The translations under genes were made by a program, and so were the position numbers. A DNA stretch of 63,152 bases from JAVBLQ01 sp031553435 (GTDB lineage Bacteria > Bacteroidota > Bacteroidia > Bacteroidales > Azobacteroidaceae): the NCBI GenBank assembly GCA_031553435.1, contig JAVBLQ010000004.1, positions 1-63,152 of the forward strand, written 5' to 3'. Under the pieces are notes generated by a model. That model was not told where the DNA came from and ran no database searches. It was given only the letters and a program-made list of their open reading frames with translations. Of this stretch, positions 57,871 through 63,152 are shown piece by piece. Each line of letters begins with the position of its first letter. The first letter of the stretch is position 1.

Positions 57871-59577
57871 GTGGGAATACAGAAAATCATAGAGTTGCTA
57901 CCTCCTCCATACCGGCGATATGGCATTGGAGTGACCGTTTCTGTGCTGTTGAGAGCTATTTTCAATTTCGCAGGATTGGCAATCCTGATTCCCGTATTCA
58001 TGTTATTATTTGACTCCAATGGAATGGATCAAAATTCCATATTGGGTAAATTCCGTCATTGGACAAATATTAGTGATGACACTACATTCGTAATCATAGT
58101 TTGTGCAATTATATTGTGTTTTATCGTCCTGAAAAATGTGGTGAACATATTGTTGGGAACTTTTCAAGTAAAATATGTCACTTCACTTTACAGATACTAT
58201 TCCGGTAAATTATTCGAAAACTACTATAAAAGAGGACTCCTTTTTATTAAAAGTTCACATACTACCGCTTTGTCTCACAAGATCAATGGAGTCTGTTATA
58301 GTTTTTCCCAGAATGTTTTGTCTTTATCATTTACCATGATGGGCGAAGCCGTATTATTACTTTTTATCTGGGGAGCGCTAGCCCTGTACTCTTTTAAAAT
58401 AGCTATTTTTACTGTATGTTGTCTTTTACCTATTATGTGGTTTTATTTTTATACGGTAAGAAAAGAATTGGTGAAAAACGGAAGAGCCGAAAATGATGCA
58501 AGAAGAAAACAGGCGCGCATAGTAAGCGAAACTTTGAAAGGATATGTAGAAATGGAGATCAATAACGCTTTTCCATTGTTCCAACAGCAATTTCAGGAAG
58601 GTTTGTCCTTGATTTCTTATTATCGGGAAAGGACAGATCGTGTTCTACGCATTCCTGCCGGAGTCATAGAAATCGGTGTAGCAGTTATAATGATATTGCT
58701 GGTGCTCTTAAGCAGAGGCAATAATGAAATGAAAATTCTTTTCGGAATTTTTGCCGTGGCTATTTTGCGTATGTTGCCGGCTATAAAAACACTGATGACC
58801 GGGTGGGCTCAATTGAAAAACAACACTTATGTAATTGATGTTATTAAAGAGGCTGTTGACTTCGACAAAGAAGAAAAACTGGATTCTGGAACAGTTTTTG
58901 AACCCATTGCCTTCAATCGGGAAATAAAAGTAGATAATATCACATTTTCTTTTCCTGATTCCACTGAGAAAGAAAAACCGGTCTTTGATAATTTTTCAAT
59001 AACAATTCATAAAGGAGAGCGAGTTGGTATATGTGGATCTTCCGGAGTAGGGAAAAGCACCTTATTTAATTTATTATTAGGATTTTACTCTCCACAAAAA
59101 GGGGATATTTATATTGATGGCAAACCTTTGGACGAGACAACTCGCAGGGCATGGCACTCCATAATCGGATACGTTCCTCAGGATGTGTTTATCATTGATG
59201 GCACGTTAATGGAAAATATTGCTTTAGGGGAAGCTATTGAAACTATCGACCGCAATAGAATAATGGATGTGTTGGAGCAGGCGAGCCTGAAGACATTTGT
59301 CGACACCTTACCCGAAGGAATTGATACCCGTATCGGAGAAAACGGATCACGACTTTCCGGTGGTCAACGACAAAGAGTAGGTATAGCCCGCGCCCTGTAT
59401 AAACAGGTGGAAATCTTGTTCTTTGATGAAGCTACATCCTCACTCGATTCTTTGACAGAGAGAGAAATTACAGAGGCTATCAATGATTTGTCAGTCAAAC
59501 ACAAAGAGTTAACGATTGTAATGATAGCACACCGGGAATCATCTTTGTCTTTTTGTGATCGAAAAATCTCACTATGA
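57871..59577 (+). CDS. ABC exporter (fused permease and ATPase)
   Basis: 568 aa from GTG 57871, 2 nt after the previous stop. The ATG at 57799 would overlap the upstream gene by 70 nt and add residues read from its other frame, so it is rejected. Six TM segments (about 20-300), then the ATPase: Walker A GSSGVGKST, Q-loop YVPQDV, signature LSGGQRQRVGIA, Walker B EILFFDEATSSLD, H-loop IAHRES. There is no N-terminal C39 peptidase domain. Likely exports the peptide product of this cluster. Confidence 0.93.
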   Translation: MGIQKIIELLPPPYRRYGIGVTVSVLLRAIFNFAGLAILIPVFMLLFDSNGMDQNSILGKFRHWTNISDDTTFVIIVCAIILCFIVLKNVVNILLGTFQVKYVTSLYRYYSGKLFENYYKRGLLFIKSSHTTALSHKINGVCYSFSQNVLSLSFTMMGEAVLLLFIWGALALYSFKIAIFTVCCLLPIMWFYFYTVRKELVKNGRAENDARRKQARIVSETLKGYVEMEINNAFPLFQQQFQEGLSLISYYRERTDRVLRIPAGVIEIGVAVIMILLVLLSRGNNEMKILFGIFAVAILRMLPAIKTLMTGWAQLKNNTYVIDVIKEAVDFDKEEKLDSGTVFEPIAFNREIKVDNITFSFPDSTEKEKPVFDNFSITIHKGERVGICGSSGVGKSTLFNLLLGFYSPQKGDIYIDGKPLDETTRRAWHSIIGYVPQDVFIIDGTLMENIALGEAIETIDRNRIMDVLEQASLKTFVDTLPEGIDTRIGENGSRLSGGQRQRVGIARALYKQVEILFFDEATSSLDSLTEREITEAINDLSVKHKELTIVMIAHRESSLSFCDRKISL

Positions 59578-59652
59578 TGGTTAAATTTATTTAATTAAAT
59601 AAAAATTACTCCAATTTGAATTGTGATATGTTTTATAATAGAAAAAACTTTA

Positions 59653-59660
59653 TAACTTTG
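59653..59660 (+). promoter_or_regulatory. -7 box upstream of the tandem leader units
   Basis: TAACTTTG 75 nt after the ABC gene, with no good -33 box. Suggests that the peptide and lipoprotein genes have their own transcript with a leader of about 520 nt. Confidence 0.45.
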
Positions 59661-59734
59661 CAAAACGTAAAAAGTGAGTGAAACTACTAACTAAATCATG
59701 AAGAAATATTATTTTCTTCTTATATATTAAATGA

Positions 59735-60182
59735 CCTAACGATAATACTCTTGAAAAAGAGGTGTATGTTTATTTTAGAGAAATAAACAATATTTTAAGC
59801 TACTAACTAATTCTATCATTTTATAATTAACTTAAACATTGCAAAATAGGAATGATATGACATTTAATTTTTTTGCTATTCTTTTAAAAATTTCTATTTA
59901 ATAATGACGTAATTCTCTTTATGAGAGAGCGAGATGATTGTTTAATAAAATAAACAATAAACTTATAAACTACTGATTCCGTTATTTTTATAAATAACTT
60001 AACATTGCAAAAAAAAGAATACTAACTCAGTCTATTTACAATTCTATTCTTTATTGCATACAATTTTTTGTTGATAATACTCTTTTCGAAGAGGTGTAAT
60101 GTTGTTGTTTTAAGTTTAAAACAATAATTTTAATATGCTACTAATCAAATAATTTATAAAGTTAAATTTAACATTAAAAAAA
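59735..60182 (+). repeat. Three diverged tandem leader units upstream of the small peptide gene
   Basis: Units at about 59735-59845, 59900-60012 and 60072-60182. Each has a CTCTT..AAGAG-type hairpin (second copy CTCTTTATGAGAG), then A/T words with TGTTTA/TAAACA, then a CTACTAA or CTACTGA word, and ends with TTAACTTAAACATT or a similar word before an A-run. An extra CTACTAACTAA word at 59685 precedes a 10-codon frame. Third copy runs into the ATG at 60183. Extreme AT content. Looks like repeated 5' leaders whose other genes were lost. Confidence 0.6.
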
Positions 60183-60347
60183 ATGAAAAAAACAGTTAGC
60201 TCTTTAATCGGGGTGAACAATACCAAGGAGTATGTGTCACCTGAAATTGAAATTGTGGAAGTGATTGTGGAACATGGATTTGCATTGTCTGTGAAACCAG
60301 GACTATCTTCTGAATCAGAAGGTGAATATGATTATGTTGAAGAATAA
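60183..60347 (+). CDS. 54-aa peptide with YxxP motif, candidate RiPP precursor
   Basis: M1 to E54, no signal peptide. Y17-V-S-P20 followed by an acidic/hydrophobic EIEIVEVIVEHGFALS stretch resembles the YxxP leader motif recognised by PqqD-like domains in lasso peptides, and also the small YxxPEIEvvev-type peptides common in Bacteroidales. The last 18 residues (from about P37) are Ser/Glu/Asp/Tyr-rich and would be the core or an acidic tail. Too short for routine gene callers. Lies between the leader repeats and the lipoprotein gene, 18 nt upstream of the latter's start. Confidence 0.7.
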   Translation: MKKTVSSLIGVNNTKEYVSPEIEIVEVIVEHGFALSVKPGLSSESEGEYDYVEE

Positions 60348-60365
60348 AAATAAATGTCACAAAAT

Positions 60366-62201
60366 ATGAAAAAAAGTTTTATCTTTTTATTGGTGGCTGC
60401 ATTTATTGTAAGTTGTAGCCAAGAGGATTTTGAAGGTAATCTTCAGAATGAAGGAATACAGTCAACTGTTACAACTGAGCTGGAAGAATCTGTATTAGGA
60501 GATCTTTCCGGATCATTGCTAAGAACCACTATCGGAGAAACTGGTGGAATATGGGAGTGGATTCCCGGAGAGTCAATGGGATTGTCAAAAGTAGCTAGTG
60601 GCGTAATGTCAAGAGGTGTTGAATATACTCATGTAGCAGGAATTGATAATCAGGCTACTTTTAATGGCCCGGAACTTTTGATTGGAAGTTATCTTGGTTA
60701 TTATCCATATGCTACTTCTACAGTGAAGAACAACGTGATAACATTTGATTTACCGGATCAATTACAGTTAAGTAATGGTGACTTCTCAAATTTTGGGAAA
60801 TGTGGGTTTATGTATACAAAGACTCCGATTACTTTAACTGCAAGAACTCAAAGTGTGGGTGGTTTGAAATTTTCACATGCTCATGCTATCATAAGATTCA
60901 GTATTAAAATAGTTTCAGGTAAAGTAAATCTTCAACAGATAGAATTGAAGGCTGCAAGTCCGATTTTCAGAAGAACTGTAACAATTGGTACCGATGGTAA
61001 AGCTTCTTATAGTAATCCTTCAAATACTATAACATTGCACACAGGTGTGAATGGTTTTACTTTGAATCGTTATGGAGAACAAGAATACAAAGGATTACTA
61101 TTTGTACCTCCAACAAATGATTTGACTGGTGATGTATCATTTGATTTTAATCTTGTAACAGATAAAGGTACTGTCACATTAAAAAAGATCTCAGTTCGTC
61201 TTGAACCAAACGGTCTTTATCCTGCAATTGAAGGGGAATTTGCTAGCTTTAATGCAAGTACTGCTACTTTTGATAAATCATGGGATGGAACAGCTTCTGC
61301 ACCAACTATAGATGGTAATACTATCTATATTAATAGAGCTAGCGAACTAAAATGGGTATCTGATGTTAGCAACAAAGTTATCACAGGACTTGATGCCAAA
61401 GGTGTTCCCAGTTCATTTGCAGGTTATACTGTAACATTGAAACAACCCATTGACTTGGCTAATATTGAATGGACTCCTATTGGAGCTACATCAGCCAATG
61501 CTTTCCAAGGTACACTTAACTCGCTTGGAAATAGCAATATAACTGGTTTGAAAATTTCCACAGGAGGTGTTGTTGGTTTAGTTGGTTACAACAAAGGTTC
61601 TATTTCTAAAATAACAGTTGAAAATTCTACAGTATCAGGAAATGATGTTGTGGGTGTTATTGTTGGACAAAATTTCCTTAATGTAACAAATTGCCATATT
61701 AACGGTTGTACTGTTACAGGAAATCAAAAAGTAGGTGGTATTGTTGGATATAACTATACCGAAGGTTACATGTATAATTGTTCAACTGATGCAGCAAGTT
61801 CCATCCTTGGAAGTGAAATGGTAGGAGGAATTGCCGGACAAAATAATAATGATATTACTGATTGTACAAATGCCGCCACAGTAGATGCTACAACTTACAC
61901 TGTTGGAGGGTTAGTTGGAAGTAACGCTACAAACGGACTTATAAAAAGAGGTTCTAATTCAGGAAGAATCGGAGCAACAGTTCAATCTTACGCTGGAGGT
62001 ATCGTAGGTAGAAGTGCTGGTAAAATTCAAGGTCAAACAATGACTAATACTGGCGATATAGGAAATACTGCTGGTAGATACATTGGTGGTATTGCCGGTG
62101 ATATTGCTACAGATAATGTCCTAAGAATCGATTATATTTTTAATAGCGGAATAGTATCTGGTGCATCTTCTGCTGATAATCGTTTTGGCCGTTTGAATTA
62201 A
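60366..62201 (+). CDS. Fimbrillin-like lipoprotein with GLUG repeats
   Basis: 611 aa from ATG 60366. Lipobox AAFIVSCS, so lipid-anchored. The N-terminal half (about 45-300) has the fimbrillin/Mfa-like pattern (GKCGFMYTKTPI, FSHAHAIIRFSI). From about 395, Gly-rich GLUG-type repeats recur every 20-25 residues (GGVVGLVGYNKGSI, GGIVGYNYTEGYM, GGIAGQNNNDI, GGLVGSN, GGIVGRSAGKI, GGIAGDI). Probable surface adhesin. It may be a partner or simply a neighbour of the peptide cluster. Confidence 0.85.
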   Translation: MKKSFIFLLVAAFIVSCSQEDFEGNLQNEGIQSTVTTELEESVLGDLSGSLLRTTIGETGGIWEWIPGESMGLSKVASGVMSRGVEYTHVAGIDNQATFNGPELLIGSYLGYYPYATSTVKNNVITFDLPDQLQLSNGDFSNFGKCGFMYTKTPITLTARTQSVGGLKFSHAHAIIRFSIKIVSGKVNLQQIELKAASPIFRRTVTIGTDGKASYSNPSNTITLHTGVNGFTLNRYGEQEYKGLLFVPPTNDLTGDVSFDFNLVTDKGTVTLKKISVRLEPNGLYPAIEGEFASFNASTATFDKSWDGTASAPTIDGNTIYINRASELKWVSDVSNKVITGLDAKGVPSSFAGYTVTLKQPIDLANIEWTPIGATSANAFQGTLNSLGNSNITGLKISTGGVVGLVGYNKGSISKITVENSTVSGNDVVGVIVGQNFLNVTNCHINGCTVTGNQKVGGIVGYNYTEGYMYNCSTDAASSILGSEMVGGIAGQNNNDITDCTNAATVDATTYTVGGLVGSNATNGLIKRGSNSGRIGATVQSYAGGIVGRSAGKIQGQTMTNTGDIGNTAGRYIGGIAGDIATDNVLRIDYIFNSGIVSGASSADNRFGRLN

Positions 62202-62230
62202 AAATCTGAAAATTTCATAGTATAGTTAAA

Positions 62231-62259
62231 ATAGGGCGGAGATATTCGCCCTATTTTTT
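62231..62259 (+). terminator. Rho-independent terminator
   Basis: 8-bp GC-rich stem ATAGGGCG/CGCCCTAT with an 8-nt loop and a T-run, 29 nt after the lipoprotein stop. Confidence 0.85.
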
Positions 62260-62282
62260 GTCTGAATAATCTTTAGTTAAGA

Positions 62283-63149
62283 ATGATACAATATACTGTA
62301 GCCAACCACCTCATTCAAGTTTCCGGAAAAGGCTTAAACCACATTCCCGGTTTTTCACAATTCCTTTCAAAAGAAAGCTCCGGAAAATCAATCCTTCAAT
62401 TACAATTAGGAACAATGCTAGCGGATTGGAATATTGAACCTTTACAGACTTTTCCATTCGAAGATGATAATGTGATGTGTGATTTTACATTCAATAATAG
62501 CATTTATTATTTTCGAATGAAAAAAGAGAAAGAGGTCTTTCTTATGGAAATCACCAACCAAAATGGTTTATTTTCTGCAACCACCAATATGGATGAAAAT
62601 ACTCCGTCTCATCTATTGCGTTTCGCCGTCTGGATGGCTTTTAATATCGCCTGCGTACACCATCAAACGGTAGCTTTTCATGCTTCAACAATTTCTTGTG
62701 AAGATAGATCTATATTGTTTTTAGGAGAGTCAGGTACGGGAAAAAGTACACATACACGTTTATGGCTCAATAATATTCCGGATACAGAATTATTGAATGA
62801 TGATAGTCCTTTTATTCGTGTGAAAGGAAATGAGGTTTTTGTTTTTGGCTCCCCCTGGAGTGGTAAAACTCCTTGTTATAAAAATAAAAATACACCTGTC
62901 GCTGCAATTGTTAGGCTCTCTCAGGCACCATACAATAAAATAACACAGTTGAAGGGAATTTCTGCACTTGGAGCTTTACTACCATCCTGTCCACCTGCTT
63001 TTGCATATGATGAAACTCTTTTTAGTCATATTTCTGAAATATTATCTGTTATTTTGCAACAAATTCCGGTGTATTCTTTGGAATGCTTGCCTGATCCGGA
63101 TGCAGCTTATTTGGTATTCAGAACGTTAAAGGAAAGTGGCAGATTATGA
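62283..63149 (+). CDS. HPr-kinase-like serine kinase
   Basis: 288 aa. The P-loop GESGTGKSTHTRLW at about 156-169 and the downstream NDDSPFIRV, VFGSPWSGKTPCYKN are the HprK/PCK-like kinase pattern used by PqqD-linked peptide clusters (in Paenibacillus a similar kinase phosphorylates lasso precursors). N-terminal about 110 residues form a beta domain. It is not a true HprK, as no HprK N-terminal domain is seen. Its substrate may be the 54-aa peptide. The stop codon is 3 nt from the window edge, so any further cluster genes lie outside. Confidence 0.85.
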   Translation: MIQYTVANHLIQVSGKGLNHIPGFSQFLSKESSGKSILQLQLGTMLADWNIEPLQTFPFEDDNVMCDFTFNNSIYYFRMKKEKEVFLMEITNQNGLFSATTNMDENTPSHLLRFAVWMAFNIACVHHQTVAFHASTISCEDRSILFLGESGTGKSTHTRLWLNNIPDTELLNDDSPFIRVKGNEVFVFGSPWSGKTPCYKNKNTPVAAIVRLSQAPYNKITQLKGISALGALLPSCPPAFAYDETLFSHISEILSVILQQIPVYSLECLPDPDAAYLVFRTLKESGRL

Positions 63150-63152
63150 AAT

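Noticed and set aside
62283..63149. Genuine HPr kinase/phosphorylase of sugar regulation
   Set aside because: Lacks the HprK N-terminal domain and sits in a peptide-modification context; only the kinase fold is shared.
1..63152. tRNA or rRNA genes
   Set aside because: I looked for T-loop-like GGTTCGAATCC patterns and rRNA signatures and saw none; a covariance search would be decisive.

Overview
The window comes from a Bacteroidales chromosome (phylum Bacteroidota). Evidence: many promoters with the phylum's -7 box TAnnTTTG and -33 TTTG; MurQ/MurK/NamZ peptidoglycan salvage genes; a biotin-dependent methylmalonyl-CoA decarboxylase operon; a TonB-dependent receptor with a carboxypeptidase-like N-terminal domain; a fimbrillin-like lipoprotein; and a probable type IX secretion (T9SS) sorting domain. 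Core genes (dnaB, ileS, ahpCF, maf, kdsC-like) show that this is chromosome. Mobile DNA is limited to one IS1595 relic and the recombinase and retroelement functions described below. I saw no rRNA, tRNA or CRISPR array.

Layout. 1-0.7 kb: 3' end of a C-type-lectin-like (FISUMP) gene that looks like a retroelement target. 0.9-13.2 kb: MurNAc and cell-wall salvage (GntR regulator, murQ, murK-like, amidase-like protein, glycosyltransferase, DUF4922, SpoIID-like, AmpG-like permease, NamZ-like muramidase). 13.3-19.8 kb: lipoprotein, MoxR/DUF4350/DUF4129/SpoIIM/RDD membrane cluster, HIT protein. 20.1-25.1 kb: ahpCF, maf, kdsC-like, a Rossmann protein, nitroreductase. 25.3-32.6 kb: TonB receptor, then mce-mmdA-OadG-BCCP-beta subunit (propionate formation coupled to Na+ export). 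32.9-35.6 kb: RRM protein, sigma factor, dnaB.

36.0-45.9 kb is the most unusual region. An IS1595 relic abuts a tyrosine recombinase gene. Next comes a 755-bp segment bounded by 24-bp inverted repeats. It carries a Bacteroidota-type promoter that now points away from a downstream operon of secreted proteins. The last gene of that operon ends in a variable region (VR) matched by a template repeat (TR) 560 bp downstream. Of 21 VR/TR mismatches, 20 fall at template adenines. An Avd-like gene and a reverse transcriptase with YVDD and a DGR-type GNLTSQ motif follow. This is a diversity-generating retroelement (DGR). Its target operon appears to sit behind a phase-variable promoter: one layer for on/off expression and one for sequence diversity. 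A roughly 150-bp structured repeat lies just after the reverse transcriptase and just after the VR-like gene at the left edge, hinting at a second DGR target there.

46.0-56.3 kb: AraC-type regulator, HU-like protein, DUF1015, GH105, YigZ, an outer-membrane barrel protein, ileS. 56.5-63.1 kb: a possible peptide-modification (RiPP-like) cluster of PqqD-like protein, nucleotidyltransferase, ABC exporter, a 54-aa peptide with a YxxP motif behind three diverged tandem leader units, a GLUG-repeat lipoprotein and an HPr-kinase-like protein.

Almost every intergenic gap also carries a long, near-perfect palindrome from one of several recurring sequence families. Several genes take their last codons or stop codon from these palindromes.
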